64,000 bases of DNA from Dehalococcoidales bacterium (GCA_009937255.1 JAACCT010000015.1:55431-119430), one strand, 5' to 3'. Positions 1-10,214 are shown, counted from the stretch's first letter. Made by a program: numbers and translations. The notes: generated by a model not told the origin, from the letters alone.

Positions 1-717
1 GATGTATTACAAGCTCAATCTGCTGGACTTGATATTATATCTGTATTAAGTATTTCGCAGCATCCATTAAATTCAATAATGACCTTAAGAGAAAATAATA
101 TAAATTCTCCTAAAGATTTAAAAGACAAAAAAATAGGTTTTCCAGGAATACCTTCTAATAAAGCAATGCTTGAAACAGTTTTGAATAATCAAGGATTAGA
201 TATTAATGATGTAGAAACTATTGATGTAGGATTTGAGTTAGTAAAAGCTTTAATTTCTGGATCAGTTGATGCAATTATAGGTGCATATTGGACACATGAA
301 TCTATAGTTATGGAGCTACAAGGTTATGAAATTAATATAATGAGATTAGAAGAATGGGGAGTTCCAGATTACTATGAATTAATTCTAATAACTAACTCCA
401 CTTATTTAAATGAAAATAAAAATGAAGTAGAAAAAGTTGTTGAATCTATTACCAAGGGATATCAATTTGCAATAAATAATCCTGAAAAATCTATAGACAG
501 TGTAATAAGTATTGCTGGAAAAGAAATTGTAGAGGAAGATGTTGAAAGAAAAGGTATAGAGCTTTTAATACCAATGTGGGAATCTAAATCTATTCCATTT
601 GGATTTCAAGACACTAAGAAATGGGAAGATACTTATAATTGGATGAATAATAATGGTTTCTTAGATAAAGAATTGAAAATAGAAAGCCTACTTTTTACTG
701 AATTTTCAAATAATTAA
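1..717 (+). CDS. ABC transporter substrate-binding protein, NMT1/ThiY-like (5' truncated by window edge)
   Basis: The frame of ORF 79..717 is open back to base 1 (DVLQAQSAGLDIISVLSISQHPLNSIMTLRE...). DLKDKKIGFPGIPSNKAML and GSVDAIIGAYWTHE resemble NMT1/THI5-like periplasmic binding proteins. Confidence 0.75.
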   Translation, partial: DVLQAQSAGLDIISVLSISQHPLNSIMTLRENNINSPKDLKDKKIGFPGIPSNKAMLETVLNNQGLDINDVETIDVGFELVKALISGSVDAIIGAYWTHESIVMELQGYEINIMRLEEWGVPDYYELILITNSTYLNENKNEVEKVVESITKGYQFAINNPEKSIDSVISIAGKEIVEEDVERKGIELLIPMWESKSIPFGFQDTKKWEDTYNWMNNNGFLDKELKIESLLFTEFSNN

Positions 718-718
718 T

Positions 719-1594
719 TTAAGGCCATAGAAGGACTCCTCTTAAATCTGTTTCAGCTTCTAAAAGGTGTCCTGCTATGCTTGTAACGTAAATTTTATTT
801 CCTATAAAAGTACAATTTGTGGGTCTTTCACATGGAGTTTTATGATTTTGGAGTATTTTGCCGTTAATATCAAATACAGTTATGTTACCACCAGGTCCTG
901 AAATCTCCCAACCTGTTGCTGCTACTATGTATTTTTCCCCAGATTTATCTTCTGCTAAAGTCATACCATCAATTCCTCTATGAAACCCAAAATTATGTAG
1001 AATTTTCATATTACTTAAAGAACCATCCTCATTAATATCATAAGATCTAAGTTCTCTTTCTTGGTCAGCTCTATAATCAGATTGAGCAACATAAAGAATA
1101 TCCTCGTTATCATTAAATAATAATCCATTTGGCATTGATGTATCGAATGTTCTTCTTGTACTTTTATAACTTCCATCAGGCTGTTTATCTGCTGAAATGA
1201 TAGCTGAGAAATTTATACCTTGTTCAGGATTAATATCACCAACTCTATCTGAGAAATATATAGTACCTTTTTTATTAATTGCAAGATCATTTGGACTATT
1301 TATTTTTTCTCCGTTCAAAGTATCAACTATAGATCTTTTTGAACCATCTCTATAGTAAATAGATATATTTCTATTATTTCCTTCACATGCAAATAATTCT
1401 CCTTCTAAATTATAATTTAGACCATTTGCCCCTCCAGTATTTGAAGCATATTCTAAAACTTGGTTATTTGAGGGATTATAAGATAAAATTCTATTATTTG
1501 CTATATTAGAAAATAATAGGAGTTTTCCATTCCAACATGGACCTTCTGTTATAGAACCTAAATTAGGTATTACGTTTTTGAATTTCCAAGACAT
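719..1594 (-). CDS. SMP-30/gluconolactonase/LRE family protein
   Basis: ITEGPCWNGKLLLFSNI, NSPNDLAINKKGTIYFSDR and PNGLLFNDNEDILYVAQS motifs of SMP-30 beta-propellers. Confidence 0.85.
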   Translation of the reverse strand: MSWKFKNVIPNLGSITEGPCWNGKLLLFSNIANNRILSYNPSNNQVLEYASNTGGANGLNYNLEGELFACEGNNRNISIYYRDGSKRSIVDTLNGEKINSPNDLAINKKGTIYFSDRVGDINPEQGINFSAIISADKQPDGSYKSTRRTFDTSMPNGLLFNDNEDILYVAQSDYRADQERELRSYDINEDGSLSNMKILHNFGFHRGIDGMTLAEDKSGEKYIVAATGWEISGPGGNITVFDINGKILQNHKTPCERPTNCTFIGNKIYVTSIAGHLLEAETDLRGVLLWP

Positions 1595-1606
1595 TTTTAC
1601 CTCTGC

Positions 1607-1631
1607 TAGAATTGTTATTATAATAATTCTA
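1607..1631. promoter_or_regulatory. Near-perfect palindrome (candidate operator) in divergent intergenic region
   Basis: TAGAATTGTTAT-T-ATAATAATTCTA: 12-bp arms with one mismatch, centred at 1619 between divergent SMP-30 (-) and thiD (+). Confidence 0.45.
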
Positions 1632-1658
1632 TAATCTAAATCATATTAAAGTAAAATC

Positions 1659-2462
1659 ATGAAACCAGATGGAAAAATATTACCTATATGTATGACAATT
1701 GCTGGATCAGATTCAGGCGGAGGCGCTGGGATTCAAGCAGACCTTAAGACTTTTGCATCTTTAAAATGCTATGGAGTTTCTGTAATAACATCAGTAACTG
1801 CTCAAAATACTAAAGGTGTAGATGATATTCATATTATTCCTAAAAATATTATTAAAAGTCAGATAATTGCTATTAATAATGATATGAATTTTAAGGCAGT
1901 TAAAACTGGAATGCTACCTGATGAGAATACTGTTGTTACCGTTTCAAATGAACTACAAAATATTACAAAATTGATTTTAGTAGTTGATCCAGTAATTGTA
2001 GCTACGTCAGGAGATATTCTTGTTTCAAAAAATGCTATTGAATCTATAAAAACAAAATTATTGCCATTAGCATCAGTAATTACTCCAAATTTGCTAGAAG
2101 CAGAAGCACTTACTGGGGTAAAAATTAATAATAAAAACGAATTATTTGAAGCTTGTGAAATATTAAAAAGTTATGGTCCAAAATCAGTTCTTATCAAGGG
2201 AGGTCATTTTTTTGAATCGGAATTTGCAGAAGATACTCTTTATGATGGAAAAACTTTTGAATTTTTTTCAAAAAAAAGAATCAAAACCACATCAACACAC
2301 GGTACAGGATGTACCTTTTCTTCTGCAATTACTGCGTTTTTGGCAAATGATAAAAATTTAATAGATTCTGTTAATAGTGCAAAATCTTATGTTACTAATG
2401 CTATAAACAAAGCTTATAAAATAGGTGAGGGGAATGGACCCTTGAATCATTTTTATATTTAG
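1659..2462 (+). CDS. thiD: Bifunctional hydroxymethylpyrimidine kinase/phosphomethylpyrimidine kinase
   Basis: TIAGSDSGGGAGIQADLKTF, VVDPVIVATSGD, TPNLLEAEALTG, THGTGCTFSSAITAFLA. Confidence 0.95.
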   Translation: MKPDGKILPICMTIAGSDSGGGAGIQADLKTFASLKCYGVSVITSVTAQNTKGVDDIHIIPKNIIKSQIIAINNDMNFKAVKTGMLPDENTVVTVSNELQNITKLILVVDPVIVATSGDILVSKNAIESIKTKLLPLASVITPNLLEAEALTGVKINNKNELFEACEILKSYGPKSVLIKGGHFFESEFAEDTLYDGKTFEFFSKKRIKTTSTHGTGCTFSSAITAFLANDKNLIDSVNSAKSYVTNAINKAYKIGEGNGPLNHFYI

Positions 2463-2491
2463 TGATTAAAAATATCTAGGTCAATTAGTTT

Positions 2492-3727
2492 ATGAGTAAA
2501 ATTTTTCCTAATAATAAATATCTAAATAAACTTTTTAAATCAAAAAAGCCGTTGATAATTTACAAAGTTAAAAATGGGTATGATTTACTTACTGATTTTT
2601 CTCATAAAATTCAGCTTGATAATAAAAATATTGACAATTTTTTCTCAAATATATTACATCTTGATCCTGATAAAGAAATCTTTGATGGATATGTAGGATT
2701 TTTTGATTATAAACTTTTGTGTAATTTAATTGGCTTAAAAATAAATAAAAAAAAATCAGATTTTTTCAATAAAAGTATTTTTTATAAACCAGAAACAGTA
2801 ATAAAAATAAGAAAAAAGGTGAGAATCTTTAGCTCTCTTTCCATTGAATATAGAGAAAATGAATTAAACAATGAATTGAAAAATTATGAAGAAAATATTT
2901 TTTATCATAAAAAAAACTTTGATATTAACTACTCATTAGAAAATTTTAAAGAAAAATTTAATTTTGCTAAAAAGAAAATAATTGCTGGAGAAACTTATCA
3001 AATTAAAATTTCTCAAAAATATACTAATAATTCATATATCAATCCTATAGAATTTTTTATTAATTTGATGCAAGTTAATTGTTCACCAGAATCGTTTATG
3101 ATTAGAGATGAAAATTATTCTATAGTTAGTTGCTCTCCTGAAAATTTAATTTATAAAAAAGGAAGTAAAATTACGACAAAGCCCATAGCTGGAACAATAA
3201 AAAAAAATAAATTAATGGATATAACCTTGGCAAAAAAAATATTTGCTGAAAATAAAAAAGAAAACAAAGAACATAATATGATCATAGACTTAGAAAGGAA
3301 TGATTTGTCAAAAATTTGTAAACCTGGATCTGTTAAATTGAAGAATAAAAAACTGGTAGAAGAATATAAAGATCTTTTTCATTATGTTTCTGAAATTTCT
3401 GGAGAAATTAAAGAAGGGGTTGATATTAAAGAAATTATAACTGCAATGATGCCCGGGGGGTCAGTTATAGGTTGCCCAAAAATTAGTACTTTGAATATTA
3501 TTAATAATTTAGAGGATTCAAGTAGAAATATTTTTACTGGAAGCTTTGGTTACATTAAATCCAATTTGGATATGAGATTTAATGTCATTATTAGGACTAT
3601 ACTAAATTATAAAAATTCTATAGAAATTTTAGCAGCAAGTGGAGTTATTTTTGATAGTAAATATAAAAATGAATATGAAGAAAACTTTATTAAAGCTAAA
3701 TCTTTAATGGATTTATTTAAATTATGA
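2492..3727 (+). CDS. pabB: Chorismate-binding enzyme, aminodeoxychorismate synthase/anthranilate synthase component I
   Basis: KPIAGT, EHNMIIDLERNDLSKIC, MMPGGSVIGCPKISTLNIINNLE, GSFGYI. Followed by a glutamine amidotransferase and a class-IV aminotransferase. Confidence 0.8.
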   Translation: MSKIFPNNKYLNKLFKSKKPLIIYKVKNGYDLLTDFSHKIQLDNKNIDNFFSNILHLDPDKEIFDGYVGFFDYKLLCNLIGLKINKKKSDFFNKSIFYKPETVIKIRKKVRIFSSLSIEYRENELNNELKNYEENIFYHKKNFDINYSLENFKEKFNFAKKKIIAGETYQIKISQKYTNNSYINPIEFFINLMQVNCSPESFMIRDENYSIVSCSPENLIYKKGSKITTKPIAGTIKKNKLMDITLAKKIFAENKKENKEHNMIIDLERNDLSKICKPGSVKLKNKKLVEEYKDLFHYVSEISGEIKEGVDIKEIITAMMPGGSVIGCPKISTLNIINNLEDSSRNIFTGSFGYIKSNLDMRFNVIIRTILNYKNSIEILAASGVIFDSKYKNEYEENFIKAKSLMDLFKL

Positions 3728-4281
3728 TTTATGTTATCGATCATAATGACTCTTTCACATTTAATTTAGTACATTTACTAGCTCTTTATGATGATGTCGT
3801 TGTATCGAACTATAAAAAAATAGATAAATCTTATATAAAAAAATCTCATCTAGTAGTGTTTTCACCTGGACCTGGGCATCCTAAAAACTATACTGAAACA
3901 ATATCTTTGTATAAATCAATTAAAAACAATAAAAAAATACTTGGAGTTTGTCTTGGATTTCAAATAATTTTATATTCAGAAAAAGCAAAAATAATCCCTA
4001 AAAAATATATTCAGCACGGCTACAAATCTAATGTTAAAGTTAATAATTTAAGTTTAATATTTAAAAATAATACTACTTTTTCAGTCGCAAACTATAACTC
4101 TTTAAAATTATTAGAACCTTTCAAATCTGAAGAAATAAATATAACTATGAGAGATACAGAAAATAATATTGCAATGGCTCTAGAAAATATTAATAAAAAT
4201 ATATTTGGATTTCAATTTCATCCTGATTCATTTTTAACTAAAAAAGGAAAATTTCTTGTTCAAAAAATCATTTTTACATAA
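3724..4281 (+). CDS. pabA: Glutamine amidotransferase, class I (PabA/TrpG type)
   Basis: MIYVIDHNDSFTFNLVHLL, VFSPGPGHP, LGVCLGFQ, GFQFHPDS. ATGA overlap with upstream gene. Confidence 0.85.
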   Translation: MIYVIDHNDSFTFNLVHLLALYDDVVVSNYKKIDKSYIKKSHLVVFSPGPGHPKNYTETISLYKSIKNNKKILGVCLGFQIILYSEKAKIIPKKYIQHGYKSNVKVNNLSLIFKNNTTFSVANYNSLKLLEPFKSEEINITMRDTENNIAMALENINKNIFGFQFHPDSFLTKKGKFLVQKIIFT

Positions 4282-5011
4282 ATCTTTTGAAGAAATAGAA
4301 TTTAATTCTCTTTGGGAAAATAAAGGTGTATTTACTACAATGAGATTTATAAAATCAGCTAATAAGTTTTTATTTTATAAAGAACATATAAATAGAATTA
4401 ATAATTCTCTTATTAGCCTTAATATTAATTTTCAAATAGATAGTTTTTTTATAAATAAGATTGTTTCATTTATTAACTTAGATAATTGCAACTCTGATTT
4501 ATTAATAAGAGTTGCAATTAGTGAAAATATTATTTCTATTTCATCAAGAAAATTTTTAGAATCAAATAAAAACTTTACTTGCTATTTTAAAGAATATAAA
4601 CGAGAAAATCCCGAAATTAAAAATCTAAAATATAAAAAAATAATTGATTTCTTAAAAACAATAGATAATCAAAAAGAAGAAATCTTGCTAAGTGAAAAAA
4701 ATATTATTTTTGAAGGGTGTACAACAAATATTATTTTAAATAAAAGTCAAAATATATACATTCCTAGAAATAATTTTTATCGAGGAACTACTATGAGGTT
4801 TGTTTTAGATAAATTAGAAGAACCTGTAATAGAGAATGATATTTTAATTAGTGATATCAACAAATATGATGAAATATTATTAGTAGGTACTGGAAAAGGT
4901 GTTGTAAGTGTACGAAAAATAGAAAATACTTTATGGGAAAACAAGTCAAATTTTCTTTATAAAAAATTATCTAAAATTTATTATTCTAAAATAAATAAAT
5001 TAAATACATAG
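4256..5011 (+). CDS. pabC: Aminotransferase class IV (aminodeoxychorismate lyase-like)
   Basis: GVFTTMRFIKSANKFLFYKEHINRI; EGCTTNIIL; YRGTTMRFVLD. Third gene of a pab-type operon; TTG start overlapping the upstream gene. Confidence 0.75.
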   Translation: MFKKSFLHKSFEEIEFNSLWENKGVFTTMRFIKSANKFLFYKEHINRINNSLISLNINFQIDSFFINKIVSFINLDNCNSDLLIRVAISENIISISSRKFLESNKNFTCYFKEYKRENPEIKNLKYKKIIDFLKTIDNQKEEILLSEKNIIFEGCTTNIILNKSQNIYIPRNNFYRGTTMRFVLDKLEEPVIENDILISDINKYDEILLVGTGKGVVSVRKIENTLWENKSNFLYKKLSKIYYSKINKLNT

Positions 5012-5018
5012 TATGAAT

Positions 5019-5783
5019 CTACCAAACACTATATCCACCATCAACTGCTATTGATGTTCCTGTGACAAAGTCGGACAGTTCACTAGATAAAAAAACTGCT
5101 GTTCCAGCTAAGTCTTTTGGGACTCCCCATCTTTCTGCTGGTGTTCTTTCTATAATCATGGCATATCTTTCAGGAAATTTAGATTTAAATCCATCTGTCA
5201 TTTCAGTAACTATCCAGCCGGGTAAAATAGAATTAACTTGAACATTATATTTGGCCCAAGCAACTGCACAACTTTTTGTATATTGGACTACTCCACCTTT
5301 ACTAGCGGCATATGCAGATGCATATCCAGTTCCAAAAATTGACATCATTGATCCTATATTTATTATTTTGCCAGATTTATTTTTTTTCATATGAGGAAAT
5401 ATATTTGAGGTGATGTCATGAATTGAATTCAAGTTAGTGTCTAAAACATCCTTCCAATCATTTTTAGATAGCAAATGAGGTTCATCACTTCTTCTTGTAA
5501 TACCAGCATTATTAACCAAAATATCAATTTTACCGAATTTTTTTATTACAAATTCCACTAATGATTTAATTGTATCTTCATTATTTACATCAAGTTCAAA
5601 GCTTTCACATTTGCCATTTATGTCTTTTAATTTATCTAGCGCAGAAATATTTTTTGTATTGTTTCTTGCGGCTATTATTACCGTACTGCCTTGCAATGCT
5701 AAGCCTTCAGCTATTCCTAATCCAATGCCTCCATTACCTCCAGTAACAATTGATATTTTATTTTCAAGAAGAGAACTTTGCAT
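5019..5783 (-). CDS. Short-chain dehydrogenase/reductase (Rossmann, SDR)
   Basis: VTGGNGGIGLGIAEGLA, VNNAGI, YAASKGGVVQYTKS, VNSILPGWI, TGTSIAVDGGYSVW. Confidence 0.92.
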   Translation of the reverse strand: MQSSLLENKISIVTGGNGGIGLGIAEGLALQGSTVIIAARNNTKNISALDKLKDINGKCESFELDVNNEDTIKSLVEFVIKKFGKIDILVNNAGITRRSDEPHLLSKNDWKDVLDTNLNSIHDITSNIFPHMKKNKSGKIINIGSMMSIFGTGYASAYAASKGGVVQYTKSCAVAWAKYNVQVNSILPGWIVTEMTDGFKSKFPERYAMIIERTPAERWGVPKDLAGTAVFLSSELSDFVTGTSIAVDGGYSVW

Positions 5784-5791
5784 TTTAATTC

Positions 5792-6127
5792 CTAGTTTTT
5801 TTTTTTATAATATAATTCTTCTAGCTTTATTTCCTTACTTAAAAGGCTATTCTTAGAATTATTGTCAATATATGAAATAGATATGTTTAAAATACTTTTT
5901 TTTCTGATTATTTTAGAACTATCTGGCTTTGGTTTATAATTTTTAATTTTATTATTTTCTGCAAACGAAACTGATGTTTCTTCTGTAAAAATTATTTTTT
6001 GTTCCCCTAATTTACCATGTATAAACTCTAACAAATCATGTTCTGAAATTTTCCAATTTATATTTTCAATAGTAAAGTCTAATGCATCTTGAATAATTTC
6101 TTCTATATTTTGCTTTTTATTCTTCAT
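5792..6127 (-). CDS. Hypothetical protein (111 aa), overlaps the mocA-like gene start-to-stop
   Basis: Complete ORF co-oriented and overlapping the next gene by 11 nt; no recognised family. Confidence 0.5.
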   Translation of the reverse strand: MKNKKQNIEEIIQDALDFTIENINWKISEHDLLEFIHGKLGEQKIIFTEETSVSFAENNKIKNYKPKPDSSKIIRKKSILNISISYIDNNSKNSLLSKEIKLEELYYKKKN

Positions 6128-6728
6128 TTTTTTTTAGATTTAAACCTAAACTTAATTCATATGATTTTTTATCATTTAAGTCTAGATGAGTCCATTGAGA
6201 ATTTATATCTATGGTTTTTACTAGACTATTATTTTCTCTAAATATATCTTTCAAACCATTTTTATATTGATTAATTTTCAAAATATTTTTATAGAAAGTA
6301 TGATTAAAAATTACAGGATGACCTCTTTTGTTATCAAATAGTGGTGCTGAAATTATAGCTTTTTTATTAATATGAAATTGCATTATAGATTTTAAAAACC
6401 AAAGTGGACGTGGTTGATCTACAGCAATCATTAGAAGATTTTCATTTTTATTATTTATAGAATTAATTCCGGATAAAATTGATGATGATTTACCTTTTTC
6501 AAAATCTTTATTATAAATAATATTTATATCTATTTTATTAATTTTCTTTAAAATATTTTCATAATCATACCCTAAAACTAAATTTATTCTGTCACACCCA
6601 GCTTTTATTAAAGTATTAATTTGATAATTAATTAACTCTTCACCTCTCCAGTTAAGTAATGATTTTGTAGAACCCATTCTTGTTGATTTACCTGCGGCAA
6701 GAATTAAAGCATCTATAGTAGAATTCAT
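6117..6728 (-). CDS. mocA: NTP transferase family, molybdenum cofactor cytidylyltransferase-like
   Basis: DALILAAGKSTRMGSTKSLLNWRGEELI, VDQPRP, GHPVIF. Adjacent to xdhC. Confidence 0.78.
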   Translation of the reverse strand: MNSTIDALILAAGKSTRMGSTKSLLNWRGEELINYQINTLIKAGCDRINLVLGYDYENILKKINKIDINIIYNKDFEKGKSSSILSGINSINNKNENLLMIAVDQPRPLWFLKSIMQFHINKKAIISAPLFDNKRGHPVIFNHTFYKNILKINQYKNGLKDIFRENNSLVKTIDINSQWTHLDLNDKKSYELSLGLNLKKNEE

Positions 6729-6732
6729 AAAA

Positions 6733-7860
6733 TTAATTAGTTATGTTGGAAGTCTTTGATATTTTATTTCTGATTTTATCAATATATTTTTCATCTAACA
6801 TCATAGATTTTTGATCTCCACCAAGTCTAAATGATAATATTTCTGAAATTATAGACACAGCTATTTCTTCAGGTGTTCTAGCTCCAATGTTTAGACCTAC
6901 TGGAGCTCTTAACTTACTAAAAGAATCTTCATCAATTCCTTCATGAAGTAATTTTTCTATAATTAAAATAGTTTTTCTTTTTGATCCCAAAAGACCTACA
7001 TATGATGCATTCGTATCTAATGCTGCTTTAGTTGCAGCATCGTCTTGTCTATGCCCTCTAGTTGCAATAATTATAAAAGTATTTGCATTAACATTAAACT
7101 TTTTAAAACCTTCACTGTAAGAAGCAACTTTTACTTCATCAGCTTCAGGAAATCTTTCTTGATTAGCAAACTCTTTTCTATCATCAAAAATATTTAGTTC
7201 AAATCCTAAGGGTTTGGCTAGTTTTGATATTGCATTAGAAACATGCCCACCTCCTGCAATAAGTAGTTTAGGAGGCGTAGTAAAAGCTTCAATATAGATA
7301 GTTTTTCCTTCCAATTGAAGTGTTTTATTTTTACCTAAAGCCATTAGTTGTCTTGCTTCCTTAATGACTTTTTCATCAAATTTACTATCTACTAAATTAG
7401 TAGTTTTAGAACCATCTTCTCTTACTAGTATCTTTTTTCCTATTTCTAATTGTGAATCTGAATCTAGCATTTGAATTAAAGCAACAGGTTTTTCTCCATT
7501 GTATGCTTTTTTAATTTCATCCAAATAAAATTCAAATTCTGATTTATTTTCAATTGGGTCAATTAAAAAATGCATCGTTCCACCACAAACTAATCCATCT
7601 TTTGCAGCTAAATCTTCATTTAATTCATACGGTCTAACTTCAGCATTTTCTTTTCTTTTAATTTTTTCACTGGAAGCAAACCATATATCGCCTTCTACGC
7701 AACCTCCACCAAGGGTACCTACACCTGATCCATCTTCTCTTACCAAAAGCTTAGCTCCAGTTTTTTGAGGGGTAGAGCCGATCGTTCTGGTAACAGTAGA
7801 AATAACAAATTCTCTATTATTTCTAATTTCTTCTATTGCAGCTTCAAAAACATCTTTCAT
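6733..7860 (-). CDS. xdhC: XdhC/CoxI family protein (Mo-hydroxylase maturation)
   Basis: VTRTIGSTPQKTGAKLLVREDGSGVGTLGGGCVEGD; PPKLLIAGGGHVSNAI; IATRGHRQDD; YVGLLGSKRK; RAPVGLNIGARTPEEIAVSI. Confidence 0.93.
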   Translation of the reverse strand: MKDVFEAAIEEIRNNREFVISTVTRTIGSTPQKTGAKLLVREDGSGVGTLGGGCVEGDIWFASSEKIKRKENAEVRPYELNEDLAAKDGLVCGGTMHFLIDPIENKSEFEFYLDEIKKAYNGEKPVALIQMLDSDSQLEIGKKILVREDGSKTTNLVDSKFDEKVIKEARQLMALGKNKTLQLEGKTIYIEAFTTPPKLLIAGGGHVSNAISKLAKPLGFELNIFDDRKEFANQERFPEADEVKVASYSEGFKKFNVNANTFIIIATRGHRQDDAATKAALDTNASYVGLLGSKRKTILIIEKLLHEGIDEDSFSKLRAPVGLNIGARTPEEIAVSIISEILSFRLGGDQKSMMLDEKYIDKIRNKISKTSNITN

Positions 7861-7908
7861 AAAACATCTTTCATATAATTCCTCTATATATTATATAATT
7901 TCTTTGTT

Positions 7909-9006
7909 CTAAACTCTATATGGTTCAAGGTCTTTCCATTTAGGATTTAATCCAAAACCTGGTAAATCAGGAGCAAAAACATAACCATCTTTTAAAATTA
8001 ATTCATTTTCCCAAATTTTACCGTGCATGGGATTTACAGTATCTCTATAATATTCAAGTATTAAGCCATTTGGGATTGCAGAAACTAAATGAATGTGTAC
8101 CTCTTGAGCACCATGGGGAGCAATATCTAAATCATTACTTTGCGCCAATGCACATACCTTCATAAATTCAGTAACTCCACCTAAAATAAGACAATCAGGT
8201 TGTAAAATATCAGCAGCTCTATGGTTTATCATATCTCTGAAACCATATCTAGTATATTCATTCTCACCCGCTGCAATAGGAATAGAAGTAGATCTTGTAA
8301 TTTCTCCTTGTCCTATATAATCATCAGGTTCAACAGGTTCTTCAAACCAAAAAAGATCATATTTTTCAGCTTTTCTAGCAAATTCTATTGCTTCATAATG
8401 TCTATAAGCGTTATTTGCATCTACCATTAGCTTTACATCATTACCAATAACCTCTCTACAAACTTTTACTCTTTGAATATCTTCATGTATAGATAAAGCT
8501 CCAACTTTTATTTTTACAGCCTTTGCCCCTATATTTAAATTTTCTTCCATCTCATTTGCAAGTTCTTTTAATCCTTTTCCTTTTTCATAATATCCTCCAG
8601 CTATGTATGTACTCACTTTGTTAGTAAATCCTCCTAATAATTTATATACAGGCAACTTTGCAATTTTTCCTTTAATGTCCCATAGAGCTATATCAATACC
8701 AGATATTATTCTTGTAGTAATACCTCTTCTACCTACTAATTTTGGTCTCCACATCTCGTGCCATATTCTCTCATTATCTAAAGGATCTAATCCTATAATG
8801 CCTTTTTTAAAGTGCTCAACTAATTCTCTACCTACATTTGGGCTAACATCTATTCCAGCTGAAATTCCAATCCCTGTAATTTCAGGATCATCAGTTTCAA
8901 TTTCTATTATGTTAAGTATATTATGTGTATAGGTATAGAGACCATTTGTTATTGGAGTGGTCCTTTCCCATCTATATATTTTTAAGTTAATATCTGTAAT
9001 TTTCAT
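7909..9006 (-). CDS. Mandelate racemase/muconate lactonizing enzyme family (enolase superfamily)
   Basis: KIKVG, LMVDANNAY, WFEEPVEPDD, IAAGENE, ADILQPDCLILGGVTEF, APHGAQEVHIHL. Confidence 0.93.
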   Translation of the reverse strand: MKITDINLKIYRWERTTPITNGLYTYTHNILNIIEIETDDPEITGIGISAGIDVSPNVGRELVEHFKKGIIGLDPLDNERIWHEMWRPKLVGRRGITTRIISGIDIALWDIKGKIAKLPVYKLLGGFTNKVSTYIAGGYYEKGKGLKELANEMEENLNIGAKAVKIKVGALSIHEDIQRVKVCREVIGNDVKLMVDANNAYRHYEAIEFARKAEKYDLFWFEEPVEPDDYIGQGEITRSTSIPIAAGENEYTRYGFRDMINHRAADILQPDCLILGGVTEFMKVCALAQSNDLDIAPHGAQEVHIHLVSAIPNGLILEYYRDTVNPMHGKIWENELILKDGYVFAPDLPGFGLNPKWKDLEPYRV

Positions 9007-9124
9007 TTTTAGAGTCCTATTTTTGCTTTTTTATGAAATAATTATTTTAGAAAGTTTAAACCTTTTCTTCTATTACGTAAATGTGTAATATATTTTAGAT
9101 CGATAGATACATAATAAAGTATAG

Positions 9125-9200
<76 letters not shown>

Positions 9201-9215
9201 TATAAGGGGGAATAT

Positions 9216-10214
9216 ATGAAGGCAGCTCAAATAACTGGGTACAGGAAGATAGAAATTAAAGATGTACCTGATCTTGGTGAATTAGAAAATGGAAAAGTAA
9301 GATTTAAAACAGAATGCATATCTATCTGTGGATCAGATATACATGGTGCATTTGATAAAGTTTTACCTGAAGAAGACTATCCATTGCCTCCTGGTATGCC
9401 TATTCATGAAGTTGCGTCTATTGCAGTCGAATCTAAGGATGATAGATATCCTGTCGGAACGCGAGCTATTATTATTCCAAATTATAGAAATCCTGACGGA
9501 AGTATAGGAACTGGAGGAGCTGTTGAATATATAGACCAAACTCATGATAAAATCATTAAACTTCCAGATTGGGGAGATTTAGAAGATTGGATAATGCTTC
9601 AACATTCAGGAACAGTTTTATATTCTGCTAAACATTGGGGAAATATTTTTGGAAAAAAAATTGCCATTTTAGGCCAAGGTGGAATTGGCTTGTCATTTAC
9701 TATGTTCGCATCTAAACAAGGAGCTGCAGAAGTAGTTGGTATTGATAAGCATGATTATAGGCTAGATAAAAGTATTTCTTTGGGCGCAACAAAAACTATA
9801 AAATATATTTCTTTAGAAGATTTAATAGAGAAAACCGAAGATATTACTGATACTGAATTATTTGATGTAGTAGTAGATGCTTCAGGAAATGAAGCAGGTT
9901 TTAATACATGTTTAAATATTATAAAACCTCAAGGTAAATTTATAACATTTAGTATTGTAACTGCAGATATGGTTGAATTTGAGCATAGCTTAATGCTCAG
10001 AAAGAATATTGATATTCATGCAACTCAAATAGCAACTACTTCAGAACCAATTGCGGAAATTAGAGAATTAGTTTCTCTTGCTGAAAGAGGTTGGTGGGAT
10101 CCAAAGACTTTAAAATCTCATGTTTCTGATTTATCAGATTTACAAAAAAGTTATGAAGAATATGCAGATCAAAAAAATAACGTTATAACAAATGTAGTTA
10201 AATTTAATCCTTAG
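9216..10214 (+). CDS. Zinc-type alcohol dehydrogenase-like protein (MDR superfamily)
   Basis: ISICGSDIHGAF, GMPIHEVASIAV, AILGQGGIGLSFTMFA; starts 15 nt after the tRNA with a preceding AGGGGG. Confidence 0.85.
   Translation: MKAAQITGYRKIEIKDVPDLGELENGKVRFKTECISICGSDIHGAFDKVLPEEDYPLPPGMPIHEVASIAVESKDDRYPVGTRAIIIPNYRNPDGSIGTGGAVEYIDQTHDKIIKLPDWGDLEDWIMLQHSGTVLYSAKHWGNIFGKKIAILGQGGIGLSFTMFASKQGAAEVVGIDKHDYRLDKSISLGATKTIKYISLEDLIEKTEDITDTELFDVVVDASGNEAGFNTCLNIIKPQGKFITFSIVTADMVEFEHSLMLRKNIDIHATQIATTSEPIAEIRELVSLAERGWWDPKTLKSHVSDLSDLQKSYEEYADQKNNVITNVVKFNP

Noticed and set aside
2173-2361. 62-aa ORF inside thiD
   Set aside because: Alternative frame of a clearly coding gene; no family signature.
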